Assembly (NCBI RefSeq): GCF_000525835.1
Contig: NZ_AODD01000002.1
Span: forward strand, 310,001-374,000
Reading direction: 5' to 3'
From: Listeria grandensis FSL F6-0971
GTDB taxonomy: Bacteria > Bacillota > Bacilli > Lactobacillales > Listeriaceae
DNA: 64,000 nucleotides
Position numbers and translations under genes: made by a program
In this document: one piece after another, positions 17,580-24,834 of the stretch
Numbering within the stretch: position 1 is the stretch's first letter
Layout: each line of letters opens with the position of its first letter
Notes under the pieces: model-generated
The model's input: the letters and a program-made list of their open reading frames with translations, nothing else
Told to the model about the DNA's origin: nothing
Databases searched by the model: none

Positions 17580-18965
17580 TTAATAGAAGTCAATTTTAGT
17601 GATAGTAGCGATGTTATCAACCTTTACATAATGAATATCTTGAATAAACATATTAACAAAGTCTTTTCGCTCCTCGATAGTAAGCTCTTTCCAGTTCTTC
17701 TTTATATTCTTGACTATGTTTTTGATTGCAATTGCATCGAATGATTTTTCGGAAGTAGGGATTTTTTTCGGGAGTTCTGCTTCCAGTTGATCCAATTCGG
17801 ATTGCGTTTCTTTCATTAGCTTAGAAAACTCGTTATCCTCGATCAAGTCGAGGGCCCATCCTTTTTGATATTTCTCACGTTTTTTTGACAGGTTAACAAT
17901 TTGCCTCTCAATTTTCAAGGTATTGTTTTCTTTCTTTGCTTCGTTTTTGATTTCGAATGATGATAGGCGGAAGCTGCCTATATAATCATCGAATGCTTTT
18001 AATAACTTACGTTCAGAAATGCTAGTATGAGTATAGTAAATTTTGCAATTAGGACACCTGTAGTCATTGTTATAGCGATCTTGGTACTTCGTCCGTGTGC
18101 ATACCATTCGATAACCGCATTCTGCACATACAATCTTTCCAGCGAAGACATGAGTTAAAGCTCGCTTTCTCGAACTGACATGGCCAGTTCTGGCTTTAAG
18201 AATGTTTTGCAGTTCTAAGTATTCTTCTTCTGTGATTATTCCAGGATGAGTATTCTTGAACACTTTACCTGCCCAGCTGGTTGCTCCATAGAGGGCATGG
18301 TTTTCGAGTATCCGCTTGAGGGTAGTATTCTTCCAGACGGTGTTAGAGCGCCTTGTTTTAACGCCTAGATTGTCTAAGTAAGTACAACATTGTCGTATAG
18401 AGTAGCCTTTTTGCAATCGATCTACAAGCTCTAAAACAAGAGTTGCTTCTTCTTCATAGATAACTAGAACTCCGTCTTCGCCTTTCTCAAAACCAAAGGG
18501 AGCAAGCGGAATGTATTTACCTTGCCGCGCTCGTTCCTCCATCCCGAAACTAACACGCTCAGAGGTGTTTTCTCGCTCGAATTGAGCGACGCTGCTTATA
18601 ATTGTGATAAAGAACCTACCCATTGCAGAAGATGTGTCGTAGACCTCCGTAGCGCTCTTAAAAGAGCAGTCGTATTTATCAAAGAAGTTAAGCATGTTGT
18701 GCAGATCCACGACGCTTCTTGTAAGGCGATCAAGTTTATAAACCAAAACCGTATCAATTAATCCTGTTTCAATGTGCTTAAGTAGCGATTTGAGTAGGGG
18801 ACGTTCCATATTTTTTGCAGAGAGGCCTTCGTCTACATAGAATTTAAATTCGCCCCAGCCTTGTGCGATACAGTATGCTTGTAATTTTTCACGCTGGGCT
18901 GAGATTGAGAAGCCTTCTTTGGCTTGTTCTTCAGTTGATACGCGTATATATATTCCTACTGTCAT
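17580..18965 (-). CDS. int: Large serine recombinase (phage integrase)
   Basis: 461 residues. The resolvase domain starts GIYIRVSTEEQ with the catalytic serine at position 10, and includes KLDRLTRS and the arginine-rich FERENTSERV. A recombinase domain follows (residues ~165-270), then a zinc ribbon (CAEC ... CPNC, ~290-325) and a coiled-coil region rich in Lys/Glu (~355-415). This is the size and layout of integrases of A118-type Listeria phages, which need no supercoiling or host factors and integrate into protein genes. It ends 18 bases from the interrupted host gene and its ATG overlaps the stop of the gene before it. Confidence 0.96.
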   Translation of the reverse strand: MTVGIYIRVSTEEQAKEGFSISAQREKLQAYCIAQGWGEFKFYVDEGLSAKNMERPLLKSLLKHIETGLIDTVLVYKLDRLTRSVVDLHNMLNFFDKYDCSFKSATEVYDTSSAMGRFFITIISSVAQFERENTSERVSFGMEERARQGKYIPLAPFGFEKGEDGVLVIYEEEATLVLELVDRLQKGYSIRQCCTYLDNLGVKTRRSNTVWKNTTLKRILENHALYGATSWAGKVFKNTHPGIITEEEYLELQNILKARTGHVSSRKRALTHVFAGKIVCAECGYRMVCTRTKYQDRYNNDYRCPNCKIYYTHTSISERKLLKAFDDYIGSFRLSSFEIKNEAKKENNTLKIERQIVNLSKKREKYQKGWALDLIEDNEFSKLMKETQSELDQLEAELPKKIPTSEKSFDAIAIKNIVKNIKKNWKELTIEERKDFVNMFIQDIHYVKVDNIATITKIDFY

Positions 18966-19762
18966 TTTATTATTCCCCAGTCTCTAAGATATTCCAACTG
19001 CATAGCAGGGCCGAAATTCAATGAGTTTTGGTAACTATTAAGGATACTCTCAAGATTAAAATCTATATAAAAAGGTGTGCCATCGTCATTCAACACGCCG
19101 CCACCCATATGGGTAATAGAATACCAAGTGGATCCAGAATGATGCATTGTACTGATTTTCTCTTCTTTCAGCAATCTGATATGTTCTTTTTCCTCAAAAT
19201 TAAACAGGTAATAATAGTTTTTTTTGAAGAAGAGGTTTATATCGAACGATTTTTTGTAGTTTTCTTGTATCTCATAAATAAGTTCTAAAATTGTATAGCA
19301 AGCTTTTTCGGTCTCTTCTTTTGTCGGGAGGATTGTAGAGTGAACAAGCCTATTTCTTACTGTTACAATTTCTGCAAAAGCTCTCTTGCTGAAAGGAGAC
19401 GGTTTTTTGAAAGTAGATAGGTGGGCGGAATTGAAAGCGCCGATGATTTCTTGACTAATTGTAGAATGCTTGAAGTTTTTTTCTATAACTTCAAGTGGAA
19501 TATCTTCATGTGTGTATAAGTAGTATTTGACAAAATCTAATCTAAATGTTTCTAGGGCTTTAAAAACATAGAAATAAGCTACATTATAGTCACCAACTAA
19601 CAGGGCTAACATAGATTCATCAATATAAAAAGGGTAGTTTGTAATTGTATTAATGAGTCTGAATTTGTGCCCTTCGGGGCATTCGATATCCCTATATTGC
19701 TCCGTGAAATATGGCTCCTTAATAAGTTTGTGGCATTTCGGGCAATTTGTGAATTGTTCCAT
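18962..19762 (-). CDS. Zinc-ribbon protein with a HEPN-like motif
   Basis: 266 residues, soluble. It starts with a zinc-ribbon-like pair (CPKCHKL near residue 8, C-P-E-G-H at ~29). The middle is helical and carries RNRLVH (near residue 137), which fits the R-x4-H motif of HEPN ribonuclease-like domains. I know no named family for it. It lies between the integrase and a membrane protein in the lysogeny module, a common place for genes that protect the lysogen; that role is inference from the motif and position. Confidence 0.6.
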   Translation of the reverse strand: MEQFTNCPKCHKLIKEPYFTEQYRDIECPEGHKFRLINTITNYPFYIDESMLALLVGDYNVAYFYVFKALETFRLDFVKYYLYTHEDIPLEVIEKNFKHSTISQEIIGAFNSAHLSTFKKPSPFSKRAFAEIVTVRNRLVHSTILPTKEETEKACYTILELIYEIQENYKKSFDINLFFKKNYYYLFNFEEKEHIRLLKEEKISTMHHSGSTWYSITHMGGGVLNDDGTPFYIDFNLESILNSYQNSLNFGPAMQLEYLRDWGIIK

Positions 19763-19794
19763 CTCAAAAACTCCTTTTCGTTTTTATGTACAAG

Positions 19795-19814
19795 AAAAGC
19801 CCCGTAGGGCGATT
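19795..19814 (-). terminator. Short terminator after the lysogeny membrane-protein gene
   Basis: On the minus strand GCCC-TACG-GGGC is followed by TTTTCTT directly after the stop codon at 19815. The stem is only four bases, so termination may be partial and may allow read-through to the integrase. Confidence 0.5.
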
Positions 19815-20609
19815 CTAATTGTCTTTTACTTTATAAGTTTTCACATCGAGCATAGATGATTCAGCCATTGTTTCCTGATTAGGATAAGAAAAAGTGATGA
19901 AAATCGTATCTCCATCCATATTCATATAACCCATGATCCTACTTCTAATTTCTGGACCATATGTGTCTGCAACTTTTTGTTTTACGGCCTCGTCTTCATA
20001 AGTTAGATCTGGATTAACTGTAACTCTAACATGATCCCAAGAACCATCAAATTTTTCGATATTGGAAAGCAGATCGCTACTTCCAGAAATCAATTTTTGA
20101 AATGATGTGTCCAACTCAGGACTGAGGTCATCCTCCGAACTTGGTTCATCAGGTTCAGGCTCTGAGGATTGCTCAGGCGCGCTATAATCTTCAACAGTAT
20201 CAGATGTCGAAGTATCATCCGTATACGAATCATCAGCATCTTCTTCGGACGCCTCGCTAGAAGCAGAATTATCTGTTTCAGGTCTCTCAGTATAGGAAAG
20301 GGCGCTGAAAAAGAAACTGAAGGATAGCAGGATGGCAAAGAAGTTAATTGTAAAAGACGATATTTTTTTAAATTTAATGATTTCTAACTGACTCAGTAAA
20401 AACAAGGTACTCGCAGCTGCTCCAAAAAACCAGAAAGCATAGCCTGCAAAAGAAGTTATGCTTGCACCGATTAACCAAAACAGATAGACTGCAAGAATCG
20501 AGGAGGCTAGATAAACTAAATTCCTCGACCTGTATTTCTTTTTAAAGCTCATACATGCAAAGACAACTACAGACACAACTGATAGAAAAAATAAAATAGA
20601 ATTAAACAT
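19815..20609 (-). CDS. Lysogeny-module membrane protein
   Basis: 264 residues. Four hydrophobic segments in residues 1-105, then an acidic low-complexity linker of Ser, Asp, Glu and Pro (~108-165), then a small folded domain ending SSMLDVKTYKVKDN. Proteins of this plan are frequent next to integrases in Firmicute prophages; the role is unknown. Superinfection exclusion or sensing at the membrane are possibilities from position only. Confidence 0.75.
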   Translation of the reverse strand: MFNSILFFLSVVSVVVFACMSFKKKYRSRNLVYLASSILAVYLFWLIGASITSFAGYAFWFFGAAASTLFLLSQLEIIKFKKISSFTINFFAILLSFSFFFSALSYTERPETDNSASSEASEEDADDSYTDDTSTSDTVEDYSAPEQSSEPEPDEPSSEDDLSPELDTSFQKLISGSSDLLSNIEKFDGSWDHVRVTVNPDLTYEDEAVKQKVADTYGPEIRSRIMGYMNMDGDTIFITFSYPNQETMAESSMLDVKTYKVKDN

Positions 20610-20677
20610 AAAGCTGACCCCGTTTTTTCATTTCTTTCTCTCCCTTAATGTTTTTATATAAACGCTATGCGTAAATA

Positions 20678-21547
20678 CTAAATTAGCACTTTTTCTTTAA
20701 AGAATGTGTTCCAGTCGTTTTCTAGATCAGCAGCATGCTCTGGTCTTCGCATTTTTATATATATTTCCATACAATCTAAAACCTCGGCCTCCGCGTCTAA
20801 ATTGCCTTCGAGATAATCAATGATGGCCAAATGAGCATATGCATCATTCTCAATCGTAGGCTTGTCATATTTTTTACAAAGCGGGATAGCTTTATTGAGA
20901 TAATTTTTTGCTAAGTCAAGTCTGTTTCTGTGGGTATAATATTTTCCTACATTCGTGTAAAACGTTGCGTCAAAATTAACGTCCTTACTATAATCAAGAT
21001 AATAAACCATCCTGTCCTCTATTCTTTTTACCATCTCAGCACCGAGGTCGACAGGAAAAATGAAAAAAAGCTTTGACATAATAAAAAGTTCTTGGTAAGT
21101 CCAATCTGGGCGAGGATTAAGAATATCCCAAATCCTCCTAGCAGCAGGGCTCTCTACATCGTAGGTGTTTTGTTGAGTTATTTTTAGATATACATCTTCT
21201 ATGACATACATACAGTATGCGATAAAGTCGTTTGGGTTCTCCTCCAAATAAGCTATCATGTGTTCTAAAAGCTGATCTCCTTGCAAACGGTCTATTGAAT
21301 TTTTTGTGCTAGTAAAGCTGAAAAAGATATCATCAGTAGGAGACAGTTTATAATCATGTTGAATATAAACGAACTCTCGTAGAGGCATCTTAAACTCTTC
21401 AAGTATATTCAACAAAGTATTTAGTGTGATGTTACTTCGTGAGGATTCAAGATTTGCTATGCCCGCCTGAGTGATGCACTTAAAATCTTCTTGTCTCATA
21501 CCTTTCATTTTCCTTATATGTCTGATAGTCTTTCCAACAGTTTTCAT
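20678..21547 (-). CDS. Rgg-like (RRNPP-type) transcriptional regulator
   Basis: 289 residues. The N-terminal helix-turn-helix (TIRHIRKMKGMRQEDFKCI, then TQAGIANLESSRSNITLNTL) and the all-helical C-terminal part with TPR-like repeats (YTHRNRLDLAKNYLNKAIPL, then YAHLAIIDYLEGNLDAEAEV) match the Rgg/GadR/MutR group, whose members bind short secreted peptides re-imported by oligopeptide permease. Length is typical. It is divergent from a 31-codon peptide gene starting 89 bases away, the usual place for a cognate peptide. AAGGGGG precedes its ATG. Confidence 0.85.
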   Translation of the reverse strand: MKTVGKTIRHIRKMKGMRQEDFKCITQAGIANLESSRSNITLNTLLNILEEFKMPLREFVYIQHDYKLSPTDDIFFSFTSTKNSIDRLQGDQLLEHMIAYLEENPNDFIAYCMYVIEDVYLKITQQNTYDVESPAARRIWDILNPRPDWTYQELFIMSKLFFIFPVDLGAEMVKRIEDRMVYYLDYSKDVNFDATFYTNVGKYYTHRNRLDLAKNYLNKAIPLCKKYDKPTIENDAYAHLAIIDYLEGNLDAEAEVLDCMEIYIKMRRPEHAADLENDWNTFFKEKVLI

Positions 21548-21636
21548 AGTAAACCCCCTTAAAATATTTATATGTGGTAGGAAACAACAATTTTTTGCCA
21601 GGATTTGATAAGATATAGGTGAGGAGGTGAATTATT

Positions 21637-21732
21637 ATGAAAAAACTGAATAAAATGTTTTATGGAAGCAAAATGGTTGCGATACCAGCTATAACAATGA
21701 TTATTGCCGCGTTTATCAATATTCATACTTAA
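21637..21732 (+). CDS. 31-residue hydrophobic peptide (candidate Rgg signal or type I toxin)
   Basis: A small frame with an excellent ribosome site, GAGGAGGTGA at 21621-21630, seven bases before the ATG. The peptide has a basic start (MKKLNKMFYGSK), a hydrophobic body (MVAIPAITMIIAAFINI) and a short tail HT. It is divergent from the Rgg-like regulator, as short hydrophobic peptide pheromone genes often are. The alternative is a membrane-active toxin controlled by an antisense RNA, because promoter-like and terminator-like signals on the other strand lie just downstream. Confidence 0.65.
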   Translation: MKKLNKMFYGSKMVAIPAITMIIAAFINIHT

Positions 21733-21736
21733 GCAC

Positions 21737-21829
21737 AAAAAAACGAAGTCAACTTCCCCAATCTCGCCGATTGTAAAAAGAAAAAGACTTCGTACAACGG
21801 ATTATAACATTTGCCTAATAAGAAAAACA
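21737..21829 (-). ncRNA. Possible minus-strand small RNA converging on the peptide gene
   Basis: On the minus strand TTGTTT and TATAAT (plus 21801-21806) are 18 bases apart, then about 55 bases later ACGAAGTC ... GACTTCGT (plus 21743-21793) form an 8-bp stem closing an inner CAATC/GATTG hairpin and followed by seven T. This reads as a promoter, a ~60-base structured RNA and a terminator, ending 5 bases past the peptide stop. Speculative. Confidence 0.4.
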
Positions 21830-21863
21830 AATAATTTCAGATGAGATAGTCAGGGGTGAGCTT

Positions 21864-22064
21864 ATGATAAACATTGGAGATGATGCTTTATCAGTGATAC
21901 TAGAGAACATAGAAAAAGACAAAGAACTTTATTTACAAATAGTCGAGGAAGCTCCCAAAAATGAAAAAATGATTTGTGCTTTGGAAAAATTGGGTGTAGC
22001 AGAAAACGATATGCCACAGTTTGCAATATTAATTGCAGGTATGGCTATATCGTATCACTATTAG
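21864..22064 (+). CDS. Small hypothetical protein
   Basis: 66 residues, acidic, helical, with a hydrophobic C-terminus (FAILIAGMAISYHY). AGGGGTGAG precedes the ATG and a terminator follows, so it is probably real. Not recognised. It is the second plus-strand gene after the peptide, ahead of the cI-like repressor. Confidence 0.6.
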   Translation: MINIGDDALSVILENIEKDKELYLQIVEEAPKNEKMICALEKLGVAENDMPQFAILIAGMAISYHY

Positions 22065-22082
22065 TAGCGTTTTGATTATCCA

Positions 22083-22112
22083 ACTATCTACAGAAATGTG
22101 GATAGTTTTTTT
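22083..22112 (+). terminator. Terminator after the small hypothetical gene
   Basis: ACTATC pairs with GATAGT around a central ACA-GAAA-TGT hairpin and is followed by seven T. It stops transcription from running into the convergent repressor gene. Confidence 0.8.
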
Positions 22113-22476
22113 ATTGTTCTTTTTTATGCTCTTCCTGTAGGACTTCAGAAAGTTTTTTTATTCTTTCTAGGCTTTCAGGATTCTTTTCTATTAAATCGAA
22201 AAGCCATTGATGCATATCTCGATCCTTCACAATATCATCTATAGAATTGTAAGTCTTTTCTTCAATTTTGATATTAGGATCCTCAGTTCTTCCTAATAGA
22301 TAGTCAGTACTTACATTGAATGTGTTTGCAATTCGTTGAAGAGTTTCTAAATCAGGGTTTCTAATGCCCGTTTCGTAACCAGAAACAGCGGCTTTAGAAA
22401 CATTTATTTTTTTGCCAAGTTCGCTTTGAGTCAAGCCACTTTCTTTCCTAAGTTGTTTCATGCGTTCTATAAACAT
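22111..22476 (-). CDS. cI-like phage repressor (Xre family)
   Basis: 121 residues from the preferred ATG, which has GGCGGTGAG upstream; the frame is open to 22512. Helix-turn-helix at residues 4-60: MKQLRKESGLTQSELGKKI, then VSKAAVSGYETGIRNPDLETL. The C-terminal half is short and charged, with no S24 protease domain, so RecA-triggered self-cleavage is not expected. It faces the cro-like gene across a compact operator region. Confidence 0.9.
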   Translation of the reverse strand: MFIERMKQLRKESGLTQSELGKKINVSKAAVSGYETGIRNPDLETLQRIANTFNVSTDYLLGRTEDPNIKIEEKTYNSIDDIVKDRDMHQWLFDLIEKNPESLERIKKLSEVLQEEHKKEQ

Positions 22477-22504
22477 GGACTCACCGCCTTCAATAAGAGT
22501 ATAC

Positions 22505-22603
22505 GTCAACATATAGTTGATTTCAATTAAGTTTGCAAAACGTTGACATTTATGTTGACAATCAACTAAATGTGTATTATTATAAAGTCAACAACTAGTT
22601 GAC
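22505..22603. promoter_or_regulatory. cI/cro switch: promoter and operators
   Basis: The rightward promoter is TTGACA (22555-22560), 17 bases, TATTAT (22578-22583). Operator-like repeats: GTCAAC-ATATA-GTTGAT (22505-22521), GTTGACAATCAAC over the -35 box (22554-22566) and GTCAAC-AACTA-GTTGAC after the start site (22587-22603). The common half-site is GTTGA. Layout fits mutual repression by the flanking regulators. Confidence 0.78.
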
Positions 22604-22619
22604 AAGAGGAGGGGAGAAC

Positions 22620-22841
22620 ATGCAGTTACAAAATTTAAAGAAACTGAGAGTGTCTAGGAAGCTCACATGTCAAGATGTAGCGGATCAGATCGGAATCACA
22701 AAAAACTACTATTGGATGATTGAAAGAGGGGATCGTGGCTTATCTTATGAACTCGCAGTGCAGATTGCTCAGGTATTCGATTTAAACCCAGATGATATTT
22801 TTTTAAATAATGAGTCAACTAAATGCGTACCTAGCGATTAA
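22620..22841 (+). CDS. Cro-like regulator (Xre family)
   Basis: 73 residues from ATG 22620, which follows GAGGAGGGG; an upstream in-frame start lacks a ribosome site. A single helix-turn-helix domain fills the protein (LKKLRVSRKLTCQDVADQI, then TKNYYWMIERGDRGLSYELA). It is the first gene of the rightward early operon. Confidence 0.87.
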   Translation: MQLQNLKKLRVSRKLTCQDVADQIGITKNYYWMIERGDRGLSYELAVQIAQVFDLNPDDIFLNNESTKCVPSD

Positions 22842-22906
22842 TAATTTAATCATACACCACACCAAAGTAGCACGCGCACAGAATTTGATACAAGGAGGGA
22901 TGAAAG

Positions 22907-23203
22907 ATGAAAAATCGTAACAAGGCGAAAATGCGAAAACAAGTTGTTCGTAAGGGTTATTTCAAAGCAGGAGATTGTATCGAGGTTAGTGGAAAATTAT
23001 TCGGCCTGGTTGTATCAGCTGATTCGAAGATAGTTGGGGTTAAACGTTTTGCTCATAGTGGATTAGGTCTTTTCATCGAAAGAAACACAACAGCATACTC
23101 CAACGAGGCTAAGCACTACGAAAACAGTTACTGGATTCGTAAAGTACAAGCCCCGAAGGAATATCAGCATATGAGTGTAGGTGTCCTATCGGTCAACCTT
23201 TAA
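22907..23203 (+). CDS. Early phage hypothetical protein
   Basis: 98 residues with a basic N-terminus (MKNRNKAKMRKQVVRKGYFKAGD) and beta-rich remainder. Not recognised. AAGGAGGGATG precedes the ATG. Its end overlaps the tail of a convergent minus-strand gene by 18 bases. Confidence 0.65.
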   Translation: MKNRNKAKMRKQVVRKGYFKAGDCIEVSGKLFGLVVSADSKIVGVKRFAHSGLGLFIERNTTAYSNEAKHYENSYWIRKVQAPKEYQHMSVGVLSVNL

Positions 23204-23413
23204 AGAATTAACCCATTCGCTTTGAGTAATTGGAATAGCATAGACTTCTGTAGGGTACTCGGCTGTTTCAAAGTCATTAAAAGTTACACCTTTGATTAGA
23301 AAAAAAGAGTTACTGGAGTTAAAAGCAATCGTTTCACCAGCGACAGGGATTCTAGGAAAATCCTTTGGCGCGTTAGTACCATTTGCTAAATCATGAAAGA
23401 AAACAGTGTGCAT
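23186..23413 (-). CDS. Hypothetical protein on the opposite strand
   Basis: 75 residues. ATG 23413 is preceded on the minus strand by GGGAGGTG, a strong ribosome site, which supports a real gene within the rightward early region. Contains FPRIPVAGETIAF and a short beta-rich body; not recognised. Confidence 0.6.
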   Translation of the reverse strand: MHTVFFHDLANGTNAPKDFPRIPVAGETIAFNSSNSFFLIKGVTFNDFETAEYPTEVYAIPITQSEWVNSLKVDR

Positions 23414-23481
23414 ATGTATCACCTCCCAACAACTGGATTATATCAAGAAAAGGGAGATAGCACAAAATAGGGGGTCACAAA

Positions 23482-24018
23482 TTGAAAACAGTAACATTAA
23501 AAAAATCAGCGGAAGCGAGCGAGGCTATGAAACATGTGAAGCACATACCGCAAAAACAACTAGCAAGCATGATGCACACAAGCCGAGCGAATATCTCGCA
23601 CTTAAGCACAGGTAAACGAAAGATGCAGCAGGACATCGCAGAACAGGCGCTAAAGACAATTGAAAATGGAAGCTTCGCAGTAGCGTTGTTACATCGATTC
23701 AGCGATGGAGTAACGGCGCCGTTACTAGACGGTACAGCAATAGACCAACACCGACTCGCATTCTTGGCAATGTTCGAGAATGAGACAGAAGAGTTCGCCG
23801 AAGTGCAACACAGACTCACATTAACACTAGCGAAAAATCCAGATCAGTTGAATCAGGACGAGAAAGAGCAGATAAGGCAGTTCATGAACGAGTTGATAGA
23901 CGTGTGTACGGTCGCTAACAACGCATTGTTTAACTTAGCTCAAGTATACAATTTAAGCGTCAAGCGCCTCATGAATGACAGAAAGGCTGAATTTAAAAAA
24001 TTTCATTGGATTAATTAG
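23482..24018 (+). CDS. Phage regulator with N-terminal helix-turn-helix
   Basis: 178 residues from a TTG start behind GGGGG. Residues 19-50 (KHIPQKQLASMMHTSRANI, then SHLSTGKRKMQQDIAEQAL) look like a Cro/Xre-type helix-turn-helix; the rest is helical and charged. Similar genes occur early in Listeria phages; target unknown. Confidence 0.7.
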   Translation: MKTVTLKKSAEASEAMKHVKHIPQKQLASMMHTSRANISHLSTGKRKMQQDIAEQALKTIENGSFAVALLHRFSDGVTAPLLDGTAIDQHRLAFLAMFENETEEFAEVQHRLTLTLAKNPDQLNQDEKEQIRQFMNELIDVCTVANNALFNLAQVYNLSVKRLMNDRKAEFKKFHWIN

Positions 24019-24030
24019 GAGGCGAATACG

Positions 24031-24180
24031 TTGGAACAAGATGTCACACACGAAGGCGTACCAGAACACTTGCATCAAAAAATGGCTGAGTTCTTCGCAC
24101 ATACATCGGCACCAAGAATCTTGGCTAGACAGGAAAAAGAAAAATTGGAGAAGGAAAAGGAGGAACTGGCACATGCTTGA
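24031..24180 (+). CDS. Small early protein, 49 residues
   Basis: TTG start with TAGGAGGCG eight bases upstream. The product is charged with a Lys/Glu-rich helix (RQEKEKLEKEKEELAHA) at the C-terminus, perhaps a coiled coil. It overlaps the next small gene by eight bases. Too short for a family call. Confidence 0.5.
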   Translation: MEQDVTHEGVPEHLHQKMAEFFAHTSAPRILARQEKEKLEKEKEELAHA

Positions 24181-24346
24181 GTACTTACTAGGAGGATTTA
24201 TCGCAGGTTTCATGCTAGCAATGATTTACGGAAACATCTTTTTAAGCGACAAAGCGAAAAGAAAGGCGGATGAATATGACTCTACCACTTTGGATAGTAA
24301 TCATAGCGATACTGTCGTTAGTCGGAGCAATGACAATCGTGGATAA
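24173..24346 (+). CDS. Small membrane protein, 57 residues
   Basis: ATG preceded by AAGGAGGAA. One N-terminal hydrophobic segment (LLGGFIAGFMLAMIYGNIFL), then a polar tail. Member of a run of overlapping tiny genes. Confidence 0.5.
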   Translation: MLEYLLGGFIAGFMLAMIYGNIFLSDKAKRKADEYDSTTLDSNHSDTVVSRSNDNRG

Positions 24347-24419
24347 GATTCGTAATCAGGTCAAGGAAATAAAACGAATTGGGTTTGAATCGTGGTACAT
24401 GAGGTGGTTCAATGCTTAG
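24276..24419 (+). CDS. Small membrane protein, 47 residues
   Basis: ATG 24276 follows AAGGCGG and lies inside the previous frame. The product starts with a hydrophobic helix (PLWIVIIAILSLVGAMTIV) followed by a basic region. No family call. Confidence 0.5.
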   Translation: MTLPLWIVIIAILSLVGAMTIVDKIRNQVKEIKRIGFESWYMRWFNA

Positions 24420-24504
24420 CGGTTACGAAGGTTATGTATTCGGGATCATCGGGTTTGTGGTTTTTGTACTTTTGTTGTGCCGATTCAAACGAGAAGACAA
24501 ATAA
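24412..24504 (+). CDS. Small membrane protein, 30 residues
   Basis: ATG 24412 follows GAGGTGG and overlaps the previous stop. The product is one hydrophobic helix (VFGIIGFVVFVLLLC) ending RFKREDK. Likely real because it continues the pattern of coupled starts. Confidence 0.45.
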   Translation: MLSGYEGYVFGIIGFVVFVLLLCRFKREDK

Positions 24505-24508
24505 AAAA

Positions 24509-24526
24509 CACCCTTTGCAGAGGGTG
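24509..24526 (+). terminator. Weak hairpin after the tiny-ORF cluster
   Basis: CACCCT-TTGCAG-AGGGTG forms a 6-bp stem right after the last small gene but lacks a T-tract, so it may only attenuate. Confidence 0.35.
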
Positions 24527-24535
24527 CTCATATAT

Positions 24536-24578
24536 GGCTGTTCGCCACATAACTCACTTTTATTATATGCGAACAGCC
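24536..24578. repeat. 10-bp perfect inverted repeat upstream of the recombination genes
   Basis: GGCTGTTCGC (24536-24545) and GCGAACAGCC (24569-24578) are exact complements separated by 23 AT-rich bases that include TATTATAT. It lies 28 bases before the next gene. It could be an operator, a transcript hairpin, or both. Confidence 0.6.
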
Positions 24579-24606
24579 CCAAAATTACAAGATAGGGGTT
24601 TTTATT

Positions 24607-24834
24607 ATGAAATTTAGTGTTGTAGAAATGCTAGAAATAGCAATCGATGCAAGGCGGTTGCTAGCAGATGAAATATTCAGATGTGAGGGTGCGCTGATGA
24701 GTGCTAGTCATCCCGCGAAAATAAGGCGTTTAAAACGTAAATTCGAGCAATCAACAAAAAGACATAGTGAGGTTCAAGTATCAATTGAGAAGCTATCAAA
24801 AATTGAAGTGGAATTATGGGGGGATGAAAAATGA
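24607..24834 (+). CDS. Early phage hypothetical protein
   Basis: 75 residues, highly charged and helical, possibly coiled coil (RRLKRKFEQSTKRHSEVQVS). ATG behind AGGGG. Its stop overlaps the next start by four bases. Not recognised; first gene of the recombination block. Confidence 0.6.
   Translation: MKFSVVEMLEIAIDARRLLADEIFRCEGALMSASHPAKIRRLKRKFEQSTKRHSEVQVSIEKLSKIEVELWGDEK

Noticed and set aside
20678-21732. True AimR/AimP arbitrium system
   Set aside because: AimR proteins are longer (about 380 residues) and lie in another gene context; the regulator here looks like Rgg and its peptide gene is divergent, not downstream.
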